Shown here: one piece after another, positions 23,170 to 34,303 of the stretch
Layout of the letters: every line of letters starts with the position of its first letter
Position numbering within the stretch: position 1 is the first letter of the stretch
Source: Entonaema liquescens
Lineage: Eukaryota; Ascomycota; Sordariomycetes; Xylariales; Xylariaceae
Assembly: GCA_902805475.1 (NCBI GenBank)
Contig: CADCSX010000010.1
Span: forward strand, 1,540,001-1,604,000
Reading direction: 5' to 3'
Length of the DNA: 64,000 nucleotides
Translations under genes and position numbers: made by a program
Notes under the pieces: model-generated
What the model was told of the DNA's origin: nothing
The model's input: only the letters and a program-made list of their open reading frames with translations
The model's database searches: none

Positions 23170-24824
23170 TCACAAGGCATCAGCGCCTTCTAGTATGCCC
23201 AATGCTCCGCCTACCAGGTGCAAGCTGCCCGTAATCAATGCCTGTATTGTTTCACCTTCGCCTAAAGGTGTCTTGCCGAGATCCCGGACATGATTGATCG
23301 CATCCTCAATCGTTGGTACTACGGCGACTTTCGCGGTCGGGTCCAGTAAAGCCCATTTCTCAGCGAATGCGCGCTGCGCGGTCAGAGCTTTTATAGCCGC
23401 GGGATCATACTGGTGGTTTACGAAATCCCGCTTATAGCCGCTGGCGTAAGTTACGTTTGTGCAAAAGATGACACGTTCAAATGTCCCCTGACCTTGAGCT
23501 TTGAGGGCGGAGATTATACCCTCAAGAAAGTGAACGGCCTCGTCACGTCCTTGTTGATTGAAAACTAAGACTTTCGGCCCGGTTCGCTTTGCGCACTCAC
23601 CTGCAAACCATCTTGTTGCCATCTTTAGACTGTCTACGGTATGTGCTCCGTCGATGTGCCAGATGATTGGTCCTTCTGCCTTAACTTCGCACCGTCCTCT
23701 CCACACAACTTTTTCAAGGCCGTTGACAAACTCTTGACTTAACGCCGACGAATCTGGCGTGAAGTTAGGGTCGATTTTCTGTAACGCCGCTTCCGCGAGG
23801 GCAATTCCTAAGCTAGCATTTTTCTTTTGGAACAGCGCGTCCGGTCGAACGTTAACACCCTTGAGTCTAGGGTCGACGTCTAATACCTTTAGCGCCACGC
23901 CTTTTTCTTGAGCTCTTTCTTGTAGTACCCTCGCGGCCTCGGGTACTTGCTCAATTGTGAAAGCAGCACTGCCGGTTTTCATGATACCGGCCTTATGCCA
24001 AGCAATCTTCTCTATCGTTTCTCCAAGCGCAAAGACGTGGTCTATGCCAAGAGTACTGATGCCAGATGCCAGGGGATGCGCTACGACGTTCGTGGCATCG
24101 AACTCGCCACCAATACCGGTCTCGTATACAGCAACATCGATACCTTCCTGGAGGAATAGGTGATAACTCATCAGTGTTAAATAGCGGGAGTATACCGGCC
24201 TTGTAGGCATGGGGATATCGAGTCTCTGATCTATTACTCTCTCGCCTTCGCGTTCTTCTGCCTCCCCAAGCTTGTCCCATACCTCGAAGAAGTAACGGGC
24301 AAATATATCCTCGCTGACGGGAACGTCATTGATCCTAATCCGTTCGCGCACAGCAATTAAGTGCGGGCTCGTAAATAAGCCAATCTTGCGAGGTATTGTG
24401 TGCGCCCTTTGATAATGCAGAAGAATGGATGCTGCAAACGCACACGTGCTGCCTTTTCCCTTGGTTCCTGCGACATGCAAGACGTTCAAACGGTCGAGGT
24501 CAGAAGAAGTGTAGCCGATGCGCCGCAAGTACTCGTGCATTTCTGCGATGGACGCGGCGTCTGGGCGGATGCCAGCCTTACGGCGGGCCTCGACAATGGC
24601 ATATGGGGTTTGAAGGGAGTTCAGCGTATCGATGGCGTCCTGAGGGAACATCTAGTCAGCTTCATCCTTATCCCTACAAGCTTAGAATATCTAGGGTGTG
24701 GGTTAGGTACGTTGTACGTTCTGCCGGGTTGAGTAGCCATTGTGCGGTAAGAAATGGATATCGCGCTCTTTCTTAAGTGTGGAGAGAAAGAGTACAGACT
24801 AATGCGTCGGAACACATAATGCAT
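23170..24824 (-). CDS. folylpolyglutamate synthase family protein (copy 2)
   Basis: Two exons on the minus strand, 24711-24824 and 23170-24639, with a 71-nt intron; 527 residues. Same family and role as copy 1. Seen: RTYN/DAIDTLNSLQT across the splice site (a conserved FPGS N-terminal motif), HVAGTKGKGSTCAF, SPHLIAVRERIRIND, FFEVWDKL, GIGGEFDATNV, GIDHVFALG and WHIDGAHTVDSL. The acceptor at TCAG/GACGCC is preferred over an upstream TAG/ATG because it restores that motif. The first ATG (24824) begins a basic, Ser-rich presequence (MHYVFRRISLYSFSPHLRKS); a second ATG at 24740 (M29) has a strong context (A at -3, G at +4), the usual arrangement for mitochondrial plus cytosolic FPGS from one gene. 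This copy looks like the canonical FPGS; copy 1 may be specialised. Confidence 0.93.
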
Positions 24825-26192
24825 TCCTATGGACCTAGGTCTGCACCTGGTCTTTGGCAGGTAAGCTTCTATATTCCTGCCTGTATCCGAATGACAGTGA
24901 CGACAAAAATTAGATAAAAGAGGGTCAGCAGCGATATCGCCGACGAACTCCCCCAATTCTTACCCCACCTTCTCCAAATTATAGACAATCAAACTTTACC
25001 GTTCGAAGTAACTCTATTTAAAGAAAGTGGAAGACCCTTATTAGAATCATTCGTGTAACTACCTTCATAACTTAATAGGTACGTAGATAATGTGATCTTG
25101 AGAAGGCATGAGTTGAGTCCTTGTTACCTAACGCATAGAGGTACCTACCTCATATAAGACCTAGTTACATAATAGGTTAGATAGGTTAAGCACTCCGCTG
25201 CCGAATCTTTAACGCCGAATCGCCTCAGAAGAAAATATAGCCTAGGAACAGGTAGCCTATTTCTTTGAACAGGTTGGTAGTTTAGGCATCTCTTGAAAAG
25301 GCGTCTAGAAGTTATATAGTAGATAAGTACATGCAGTTACATGTTGAATTCAAAGGAAACCGACCTATCTACATATGGTAAGTTTAGATAGGTAGAGTAG
25401 GCCTATAGGAATCATTACCTAGGTATTGTTGTCGTCGTAACAACGGAAGTAGCTATTACGCAGAGTTTAAAATATAATTAGACTACCTTTAGGTGCTGTG
25501 GGGGTTACTGAACAGTACCTAACCTACTTGGAAACCGCTAAAGGAATGTGGACTTGCTTCCTAGGCACTTTCTTTTCGAATACAAGGTCAGGGAAGGCAC
25601 CTCCTGCCAGTTCGCTACAAATAGACTAATCAAGTCGTATAACCAAGTCGTATAATGTACGGGCGCCAAACTACATAAATAGCTAGAGGATGGTGTGCAA
25701 ATGTTCTATTGCTTTTCCATTAACTTTATTCTCCTATTTCAATTTGTCCCACACCCCAAAATCAAGTGGATCATCCAACGATCACCATCGATGATCCCAG
25801 CTTTTATGACTAGGTTACCAACCTAACCTAATAATACAACCAAAGGCAAAAGTCATTTCCTACAAAGTCTTGCACAACTTGCAGCGATTGAGTAATCACC
25901 TTCAACAACTACTTTGACACCCTTTGCAACGATAGAGTGATGACGAAAGTTGAGCACTAATTGCAATTGAGTAATTGCATCCCGTGGAAACTAACCAAAA
26001 TGGTTGACGATGATAAGAACTGAGAAAATACTCAGTTATACTGACCAACTTCGAGGATATGGCTGAAGCTAAGAAGACAAAGAAAGAGAAAGCTAAAACA
26101 ACTCTATGAATGTTGAAACAAACCCAGCCACACTCAGTAATGACAATTTTCCTCAGTAACCGCGCCCGGATAAACTTTTTAAAAAAAAAAAC
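24825..26192. other. gene-free, rich in TAGGT/ACCTA words
   Basis: No gene visible. The stretch 25050-25560 has an unusual density of short TAGGTA/TACCTA and CCTAGG words, also seen at lower density in other intergenic parts of the window. An A11 run lies near 26180. Confidence 0.5.
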
Positions 26193-27480
26193 TTATACTT
26201 CCTCCAACAAACGGCCGAAGGCGATCAACCCTTCTCCAACAGCTTTAAGGGCACCCCGTGCCATCATGATGATTTCTCTAAGAAGTTGAGCCAAGACGGC
26301 TACCAGGGCGATCAATACCTGCCACAGTTTCGTCAAACTACGCGGGCCAGCAGCTCTCACCAAAATGTAACTGGTCAAATCTCAGTATGGATGTTGTTTT
26401 TATTAAAGTCAGTAAAGCTAAACTAAGTTCAGAAAGGTTAAGAAAAACCCGGCGAGTCCCGGTTAAACTCTGGTAACTCCCTACAACGACATGGATATTG
26501 AAGATAACATCAAAGATGATGTTCCCGTTGTGGAATTGGAGAGCCAACCAAGTGTCAGAGACGGGGACGAGGACAAGTGCTTGGATTCATCCTCTTTCTC
26601 AGATCTATTAACTACATTCAATTCTCAGATTCCGGCAAAGAACAGCAAGTCGTCATATCTCTCGTTCAAGTTCTCTTCTCTCAAACCCTGCAGTCATGAT
26701 GCAACCTAATAATACCATGCGACACTATTATTGAGAAATATACATAAATATGGCCAACTATCCAAGGCTATCAGTATATACAATGCAGCTATTATTTGTC
26801 CAACTATGTCGAAACAGCTCATCCTACACTCATACTCAGTGTTGATGCTGATACCCTCCCATGTTTGGGCTTCTACGACTAAGCGATTCCCCTAACAGAG
26901 ACTAGGAAGGGGAGATACGCAGTTAATATCACCACAAGCTGTTCTCTGTTAATATAGACGACATATCAGGTTTCCCCAAAACTAAAAGCCTCATGTTGAT
27001 TTGGAAATGGGTTGACACTCATCTTCAAACCCAACGGGTGTGGAAGGATCCCTATGTTGGGTTCGATAACCGAGTCCAAACCGCTGTGAATGGCGCGATT
27101 AATAATCTAAGTAACATCCTTATATACGCCCGAGAAACGATTGCCACAGTCCAACTCAACGATACAAACTCGGCGTTAGACCTCAGGCCTTAAAAGCAGA
27201 TCGAAGGTTTAATTCTTTGAATGCCGCCATTAAAGAGGATATGACATCCAGGATCTTCAAGATAGACGATGTGAAATATATCAAGCATCTTCGCAAAGGC
27301 ATGCTGCAGGTTACTGGCACCGTATTTATGACATTCCTGTCGCCCGTAGCTCAATTTGTAGCTTCAGGAGAGGCTGCGCTGGATCAGAGCTATCTTCTCC
27401 GGGTCCTCCCTATTTGCCCATGGCCGGGAGGCCCTCAATCCAATACCCTGAGAAAATACACGATGGCTTAGCTATTGTGG
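26193..27480. other. unassigned region with fragmentary open frames
   Basis: Several short frames, none with a recognised domain. A minus-strand frame at 26193-26378 reads like a helical hydrophobic tail (LWQVLIALVAVLAQLLREI, then GLIAFGRLLEEV). Plus-strand frames at about 26491-26709, 26993-27193 and 27217-27471 have protein-like composition but are interrupted by stops. They could be pieces of one degenerate gene or of the retroelement whose 3' end lies to the right. No function is proposed. Confidence 0.3.
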
Positions 27481-28019
27481 CATACACAAAACTGGGTTGA
27501 TATATTTTGTTCTGCGCCGAATAGTATGAGAAAGAAGAGTCTAACAATTGACACTCGCCGCTATAGAGCTGCGCAAATCTGGCAAATCCGACAATCGGCT
27601 TAAGGAAAGAGGCAAGTGAGAATACCTACAATAGATTCACCCAGCAACACGATGGATCTTGACAATCACTACCGCAAAGGGACAATACACATTCAAGACA
27701 TTGGTCATGGGATACAAGAATAGCAACGCATAGGTACCTTTTAGGATCTACCTACAAAGCCAAGGGGAAGAAGAAACACCCAGGGGTTTTGCGATTGAAA
27801 GGACACGGGAAAAACACTGTTTGCACTTGCGATAGGTTCACGATAGTTGGACATCGGCTAAGGCGAAGATGATTATAGTGATGAATTTAAGCCTCAACAA
27901 GCAACAACGGCAATGTAAATAGTTCGGATTTTATTGATGCTGTAACAGCAAGGATGTCGTTATTTCTATGGAGGGGGAGACGATGGAATGCCATCTCGAT
28001 TCACTACCTAAGGTAACTC

Positions 28020-28364
28020 TTGAAGCGAAGAGTAAACAGGCAAGGCGGGACACCAACCATCGAATATCTGGTGCGATGGAAAGGTTATGCCCCAATATAT
28101 GATCAATGGTATACAAGAGAGCTGCTTATGCAGAACGCTGCAGCGCTGGTGGATGAATTCGATAAAGCTAATCCATTGACGATAACCGAATTGAAACTAC
28201 GCGAGGCTAGCGAAGAGGATGAATGGAAACTGGTGAAGCATGTTCCCAAAACGAACATACGCGTGGAAATTCCCACAACACCATCGAATACGGAACAACC
28301 AGATAAGACAATCGCATTATCACCACTGAAAGCGTTATTTCCTCCTGTGGAAGAGGGCGACTGA
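28020..28364 (+). pseudogene. chromodomain fragment of retroelement integrase
   Basis: About 114 codons open to a TGA at 28364. The N-terminal part contains IEYLVRWKGY followed by W and a helix AAALVDEFDKA, the signature of a chromodomain as found at the C-terminus of chromovirus integrases, where it steers integration to modified histones. An in-frame stop lies just upstream (28014-28016) and the integrase core is missing, so it is a remnant and not a free-standing gene. It is followed by the purine tract and LTR of the same element. Confidence 0.75.
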
Positions 28365-28444
28365 GCAACGAGCTACAATCATGGAGGATTGTCGATTGTG
28401 AGCTGACAACGAGGACGTTGTCTTCTTTTTCAAAAGGGGGCAGG

Positions 28445-28695
28445 TGTGAGGATGTCGCAATCGTTGCTATCGGCTATCGTGGAAGTATCGTTGTGTCATA
28501 TTGCTTACTAGGTAAAGCAATAACTCTAAATTACTATCTAGAATAGCTTACAATGAATCTTCGTATTCTTAGATAGTCAATCAATCAACTTCACACACAT
28601 AAGAGATCCCTACAATAGGTACCTAACATAAGATAAGCTGAGCTTTTCTCTTCAATTCAATCAACTTCAACTTCTAGTCACCTTCAGTCCTCACA
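28445..28695 (+). repeat. solo-like 3' LTR, TGTGAGGA...TCCTCACA
   Basis: The 251-bp repeat starts immediately after a polypurine tract and has perfect 8-bp inverted ends. It is unrelated in sequence to the 205-bp LTRs at 53861 and 61256, so a second retrotransposon family is present. Confidence 0.7.
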
Positions 28696-29135
28696 ATTTA
28701 GCACCTACTTATAGTCGTGGAATATCTTATTAAAAGCAGTTACTGTGTGAGGAATGCTTGCTATGTCATGAATACCTAGATACTTATTGATGATGATCAT
28801 GAGTGGCTCCGTCGAGCGATATTTTTATAGTTATAAGCACAATCACAACAAGATTGATTAACCTTAATTATGATATTCCTAGAACTTCTCGCTCGTTATA
28901 GCATTTGATGGGTATAATTCTGCTGAATATTGTTGTGTATCATATGTTAAGGCTATGATCAGAGAGCCTGGTGAGGTTATACCCCTCAGTGTATTATAAG
29001 CAAGCCATTATTATAAGTCACTTCGAGGAAACCATACTGGCACGGCACTCCTATGCGTCTTCGGAAAGTCATCCGTACCTTACCCAAGGTTCCATGCACA
29101 TTAAAGCATGTAAATCGCGGAAGAGAACTAGTAGG
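28696..29135. other. intergenic
   Basis: No gene seen. Frames on the plus strand running into 29550 are shadows of the minus-strand gene that ends at 29136. Confidence 0.5.
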
Positions 29136-30022
29136 TCACACCCGATGCTTCTGAATAGCGCCCATGATGCTCTCCCAGACCCAAGGAGCGCGCGTCGCGG
29201 TGTTAAACTGGGCGTTGAACTCGCCCACGGCGCGGAACCGGTACCACTTCCTCGCGGCGTTCTCCGCAGCCGTGTCCCGGGCGAGGTTCACGATACCCAG
29301 ACGCCGCGACACGGGGCGCAGCTCGGACAGCTTGACGCGGCTCCCGCGGGGCTTGGCGATGAAGCTCATGGTGGTGATGTCCAGCTCCGTGCCGGCGGGG
29401 ATCGACCGCGCGAACCGCCGCAGCATGTCCTCGGACTGCCGGGCGACGGGCGGCAGGCGGATGTGGATGAAGGAGACGAAGGGGGAGGTCGTGTATGCTA
29501 CGAAGACCATGGGGACGATGGCCGAGAGCATTGCTGCGATGGGGGTTAGTTGTGGGGGTTAGGAAGAAGACTGGAGTGGTATGAGAGGGAGGGCGTACTG
29601 CGGAGCACGGTGGGCGATAGGCCTTCCCGGTCAAAGTACGCGGGACTGACGACAAAGCCGAAGAACACGAAGATGAAGAGCGTGGAGATCTTCAGACATG
29701 CCAGGAAGGTTATCCGGGGCGTGCCGGCGTGGTATACGCAGAGTTTCTCTGGGTATGCTATTTGCTAATTAGTATACTACATAGAACATAATAGTATAAT
29801 CCTGAAATACTTACCGAATCTGGGTGTCTGCGGCCTGTGACTAGCTGCGGCATTTGCGTTTGCTTTAGTTGCGTTTGTTGCCGTTGTCTCGAATCTCATG
29901 CCTAAGATCCGAAAATTTTGCCTTACGGATGAAAGATTACGGGGAACTACATTTTGGAAATTGATGGTGCTGCACCTCAATGGGACTCGTTGAGCTCTTC
30001 TTAGGGCTCCGAGGACCAACAT
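29136..30022 (-). CDS. conserved mitochondrial membrane protein (TMEM70-like)
   Basis: Three exons on the minus strand: 29815-30022, 29599-29757 and 29136-29533; 254 residues, phases consistent. Seen: an Arg-rich presequence with RNLSSVRQNFRILG typical of mitochondrial import; then YPEKLCVYHAGT followed by a hydrophobic segment (LFIFVFFGFVVSPAY); a second one (AIVPMVFVAYTTSPFVSFIHI); and a conserved matrix-side region with ELDITTMSFIAKPRG and KWYRFRAVGEFN, ending APWVWESIM. The two-helix hairpin after a presequence resembles the TMEM70/TMEM186/TMEM223 group of respiratory-complex assembly proteins. The family assignment is from recalled pattern and is moderate; the mitochondrial location is better supported. 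Confidence 0.75.
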
Positions 30023-30460
30023 GATTGAGAGGTTTCAATTTGAAATCTCTCTTATAAGTCTTGATGGTGTCTAAGTGAAGTAGTCCTCACTAAGATTTAT
30101 GCGGTTTGCGCCAGCTGTGGTAGTGGTTGCCAGTTGGTTCCAGGTGACACTAGCTATAATCCTCACCTGTAGTACATGTATTGTACTCAATCCTGAACCC
30201 AAATTATTTACGATTATGCAACGTAGTACTCACTCAGCCTAAATCAATACTATACAAAAGACGTACTTAGATAACGGGCTAAAGCCTGGGATGAAATAAT
30301 TAGTATATTGTGTGAATAACTACCAATACGATAGTCTCGTGGTCCCTAGTCCATAGCTCCAGGTTGTAATAATAATTGTATCTAATACTATTCGGAACTC
30401 ATCCGAAGCATCACCAAAGAGCTTGCCTGTTCCTATTATGCCACATTCCAACTTCTCGCT
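30023..30460. other. intergenic
   Basis: Upstream flank of the TMEM70-like gene and downstream flank of the DsbA-like gene, both on the minus strand. No gene seen. Confidence 0.6.
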
Positions 30461-31236
30461 TTAACCGAGATTCTTGGTCAGCCACTCCTGCCACTGCTCC
30501 TTAGTCCACGACGAGCTGATATCGTTTGCGACTATGCCGTCGTAGATAACCGTGGGGCTGACATGTACGCCTACCAGTCTGCCGTACCGGATTTGTAGTT
30601 TCAAATCATTGGTGACCTTGTTTCCAGTGTTGCCGATGCTGCCCTCCGGCACCTTATCCGAAATAGCCAGTAAGTTATACAATGCCTTCTCGTCGACACC
30701 GACGGTTGCACCTAGCTTAGCCAGCCGGCGGTACGTGTCGTTGCGGGTCTCATTAACGACAGGCTCATCGAAGTACTCCAGCTGCGCCTTAAACAGCGCG
30801 TCGCTGAAGTCCCAGTACCGGTCGGGCGCGAGCTGCAGCACGCCGACGCCTGCCTCGTGCACCAGCGTCGACGAGGGGTGCCAGGGCTGAATCTGCTGGC
30901 GGAAGATGATCTGCAGGTTGCTGGCCCACTTGGGGTTCTCCTTGATGAGGGGCACGACCGAGTGGTAGAAAGTCTTGAATTGCTTGGCCGAGAACGGGCA
31001 CACGTAGTCGAGGAATAACTCGAGGGTGTGCACCGCCGGGGAACGCCGGACGTGGAGGATGCAGGCTGTCCGAAGAGCAGTCGTTGACCGGCGAATTTGG
31101 GGTTCAGCGCCATGTTTGATCGTGTGCTTGAGAATTGGCGAAATTGTGAAGAAGTAAAAGTAGCTTGCAGCTGTCCGGAGGGGCAGAACCGGTTTTTATT
31201 AAAGACAATGTGGGAGAAACTCCGAGCTAAACGCAT
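30461..31236 (-). CDS. DsbA-family thioredoxin-like protein, frameshifted
   Basis: The main frame (stop at 30461, running up to about 31039) encodes a DsbA/GST-kappa-type thioredoxin fold: LELFLDYVCPFSAKQF (only one Cys, so not a CXXC disulfide oxidase), QIIFRQQIQPWHPSS, an all-helical insert, and HVSPTVIYDGI with the cis-Pro loop. It has no ATG. The N-terminus lies in another frame starting at ATG 31236, with an import-like leader (QFRQFSSTRSN) and then MALNPKFAGQRLLFG; this second ATG (M42) has a strong context. Joining the two frames needs one extra base near 31035-31060, by a CCCC run, and no splice sites fit. Either a real one-base deletion or an assembly error. Expected full length is about 258 residues. 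Confidence 0.75.
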
Positions 31237-31562
31237 CGGAGACCGATAAGTGACGGGATTGAGTTACGTAGTTGATGCTTCAGACGGAGAGATGCCGAAT
31301 AATTTCAGTGACGCCATATGTTGTGATAGCTCCGGTATGGCGGGGTAAGCTGCAGCATAGCTACTATGCAATACTTACTAATATGATAAAGTAAGGGAGG
31401 CAATGTATAAATAAATGCTTTAAAGTGTGAATGTGCAGCTTCAATCATTGGCATACGGCTGGAGTGGGCTTGGAATTCTCTCATTTACTTATTGGACAAA
31501 ACATGACAAATCATGCCAACTCTAATAAGAAACTTATACTTGAACAATTGGAATTTGCCTAC
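31237..31562. other. intergenic
   Basis: No gene seen between the DsbA-like gene and the dioxygenase-like gene. Confidence 0.6.
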
Positions 31563-32762
31563 TTAGACGGTATTCTTCGCTATAATACCCCTGGCAAATT
31601 CTCCGAATGTAATATGCTGGTCTAAGTCGACTTCATCTTCGAGGTTCGGTTGTGTGAAGACGGCGAGCGTATTTCGAGCAACGCCTTTGGCATATGCTCC
31701 CCTTACTGAGTGCTCTACGGCCTTGAATTTCCCTCGAGTAATCCTTTCAAGTGCTTCGCCAGTCTGAAAAGCGATACAATCTCGAGGGATTTTGACTTGG
31801 ACTGGCACGCTCTTTCTGTCTTTGATCCAGAGCCCAGCTTGCGGATCAGGCGATGCGGGCAGTTCCTCTAACGTCGGTAATAGCTCTGGCGTCTTTCCAC
31901 TAGAACTCGGAACCTTCGCGTTCGTCTTCAGCTCATCAACGAACATGGCGGATGTCAGACCCGTCAAGCAGCCGTGATCCTTGTGAACTGCACACCAATT
32001 GTCCTCTTCTTGACCCTTTGCTAGGGCCTCTTCGGGCATCGGATAGTAGTGTAAGAGTCTCGCTTTCGTCGTAAACGAAGACTTCACTACCTTCTCCAAA
32101 TAGGAAGAAGGGTACCCTTGGATTTCCTTCTCGGCAAACTTATCGCAGGCTCGTGCGACCAGCACAGCTGTGTCGATGATGAGCCTACACATCTGCTCCA
32201 TCGTCGGCCTGAAACCCGGCAACATCTCGTTGGGTGGCCAGGAGTTCGGCGCCAAGTACTCAGGAAACTCTTTTAGAGGGAATTTTTCCGTTGGCCTCGC
32301 AGACTCCAAGGATGGATCTACGTAAAATGCGCAATTGGCGTAGAAGGAGCCCTTGTATTCATCGGCTCCTCCGTCCTTTAGCTTTTCTCTTCCTTTGGAC
32401 CATCCTACTAGGTACTTGGCAGCCTCATTTGTAAACTTCTCTGGAATTTTGTAAGAGATTTTATAAGTAATAGATACTACCTCATAGTCTATTCGTGCTT
32501 AACATACCGAAGTCTGCCTCGGATAAGTTACCCATGTATGAGGCGTACGACAGAAGCTGGTGTCTTAACTGTGGAAATTCTGCCGGGACATCTTTGACCA
32601 CGAGAATGCCTAGCGACTCCGGACCAAAGGCTTCTTGTAGCGTTTCAAAAGAGATGTTACCTAAATAATAAGCAATATGTACTACATCATGGGTCTCATA
32701 TGGTAGGACTCACCGGTCTTGAGATCGGCCAAAGACACAACAACTGGCTGTGCTGTCGCCAT
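31563..32762 (-). CDS. 2-oxoglutarate/Fe(II) dioxygenase-like protein
   Basis: Three exons on the minus strand: 32714-32762, 32508-32660 and 31563-32440; 359 residues. Fold family: non-heme iron oxygenases of the isopenicillin-N-synthase/clavaminate-synthase type that use 2-oxoglutarate to hydroxylate or desaturate small molecules. Seen: N-terminal VSLADLKTG and FGPESLGVLVVKDVP, then LLHYYP, the metal-binding HKD motif in AVHKDHGCLTGL (His near 220, Asp near 222), and distal VEHSVRG (His near 311, Arg near 314 as possible 2-oxoglutarate ligand). The facial triad therefore appears complete. Many fungi carry this protein as a conserved orphan with unknown substrate. The start ATG gives a short leaderless N-terminus, consistent with a cytosolic protein. 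Confidence 0.85.
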
Positions 32763-33413
32763 ATTTAGTTGCTAAAAAAAGGTTTAATAGCAAGTAGAAA
32801 AACGGTTAATTTTGAATAGCTAATTAAGGACGCGAGTTGAGTCTATGGACGTTTAATATGTATGTAACCTAAGTGAAGAAAATGTAAAGTGTTTCGATAT
32901 CTCTTTACGGCTTCGCCCTAAGGATACCGTCGGCATTTCACTAACAAGGACTTGCACCAGACAGCCTAACCACCGGCGCATTCCGCGCCACCATAGGAGC
33001 TTCCCGTTACATGTTTGGCTATGGTTCCTAGGGTATCTTCACTAAGGAACGGCGAAAGATATAGCCACCAGTTATGTTACAAGAAAATGAATAAAACATT
33101 TGGAGGTCTAACAAGGAGGATTGGATATTGACATTTTCGTAATTGTTGTAGCTTGAAAATAGACAAGACCTAGGTACATGTAGACTGTGGGCGGGCCAGT
33201 TTACTAAGCGCATGTACTTAGGTACTTTGGTTCTATCTAACTACCTAATTGAAGTGACGCCAGTGTTTTTCTTATCGGAGCTTCCATCCATTTGTACCTC
33301 TAATCTAACAATTACATGTAACTACCCAGACATCAACAACTTGAGCTTTTCTATCACTCTATCCACGACGTCAGCATATTCCAATAAAAAATTGGAAGCC
33401 AAATAATATCAGC
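32763..33413. promoter_or_regulatory. divergent upstream region
   Basis: Separates the dioxygenase-like gene (minus) from the FRG1 gene (plus). No gene recognised. A tRNA-like B-box imitation on the minus strand near 32950 was examined and rejected. Confidence 0.5.
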
Positions 33414-34281
33414 ATGGTCAAGCCGTTGTCGTTCAAGGGCGACAAAAAGCCTAAGAAGAGAAAGCGTACCGAGGCGGATCCGTCAGCTGAAGATGCAGGT
33501 CCCAGCAATTCCACTACCACCGCGACGGCCGAGGGTGCAGAAAATGACGACAGCTGGGTATCAGCCGACGCTGTCGGAGATGTTCAAGGCCCAGTTATGA
33601 TAGTGCTTCCGACAGAACCTCCGACTTGTCTGGCTTGCGATGCCAATGGAAAGATCTTCACCGACCCAATAGTTAATATCATTGACGCGAATCCCACCAG
33701 CGCTGAACCTCACGACGTACGCCAAGTCTGGGTTGCTAATAAGATATACGGTACTGAAAACTTTAGGTTTAAAGGGCGTTATGGGAAGTATGTGCTCTAT
33801 TCCCATTGATATCGTTTGTATTATGGTCCCTAATATGCTACTCTCTAGATACCTCAGCTGCGACAAGTATGGAATCCTAAGCGCGACGTCCGAAGCTATA
33901 TCACCGCTCGAAACGTGGACCGTGATACCGACTCCCGACACACCGGGCACATTCCAAATCCAGTCTCAGAGTGAAACTTTCTTAACCATTAAGGAGTCCA
34001 CGAAGGCGAATGGTGTGCCCGAGGTCCGTGGAGATGCCACGGAAATTAGCTTCGATACTACATTGAGGATTCGAATGCAAGCACGCTTCAAGCCTCGACT
34101 TAAGGCAACAAAAGAAGAAAAGGCGAAGGAAAGGATTAGCCGTAAGGAGCTTGAGGAGGCTGTAGGCAGACGACTCAACGAGGACGAAGTCAGAAATCTG
34201 AAGAAAGCAAGAAGGGAGGGTGACTACTATGAACAGCTACTGGACTTGAAGTCCAAGAGCAAACATGACAAATACTCTTGA
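33414..34281 (+). CDS. frg1: FRG1-like nucleolar protein
   Basis: Two exons, 33414-33787 and 33849-34281; 268 residues, close to animal FRG1. FRG1 is an actin-bundling, RNA-associated nuclear and nucleolar protein with a fascin-like beta-trefoil. Seen: Lys/Arg-rich N-terminus (KPKKRKRTE, a likely nuclear signal), an acidic linker, the trefoil region with IYGTENFRFKGRYGK/YLSCDKYG (rejoined by the intron removal) and WTVIPTPDTPGTFQIQSQ, and a basic helical C-terminus (RFKPRLKATKEEKAKERIS then a long charged helix). Its stop is 22 bp from the stop of the convergent WD-repeat gene, so 3' untranslated regions must overlap. Confidence 0.9.
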
Positions 34282-34303
34282 GGTGATGGGTAATTTTCTT
34301 TAA

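Larger units (their letters stand above)
28014..28695 (+). mobile_element. 3' end of a chromodomain LTR retrotransposon
   Basis: A truncated Ty3/Gypsy-type element. It retains a chromodomain-encoding segment, a purine-rich tract AAAAGGGGGCAGG at about 28432-28444, and directly after it a 251-bp LTR (28445-28695) bounded by TGTGAGGA and its exact inverse TCCTCACA. No matching 5' LTR was seen to the left within the window. Base composition is normal, so this copy escaped RIP, consistent with being short or single copy. Confidence 0.75.

Noticed and set aside
28971..29549. Long open frames on the plus strand (192 and 132 codons)
   Set aside because: They are GC-rich shadows of the minus-strand TMEM70-like exon, which has splice-consistent phases and a conserved protein pattern.
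32930..33010. Possible tRNA gene on the minus strand (GGTGGTTAGGC and a B-box-like GGTGCAAGTCC)
   Set aside because: The A-box to B-box spacing is too short and no acceptor stem or anticodon arm could be formed.
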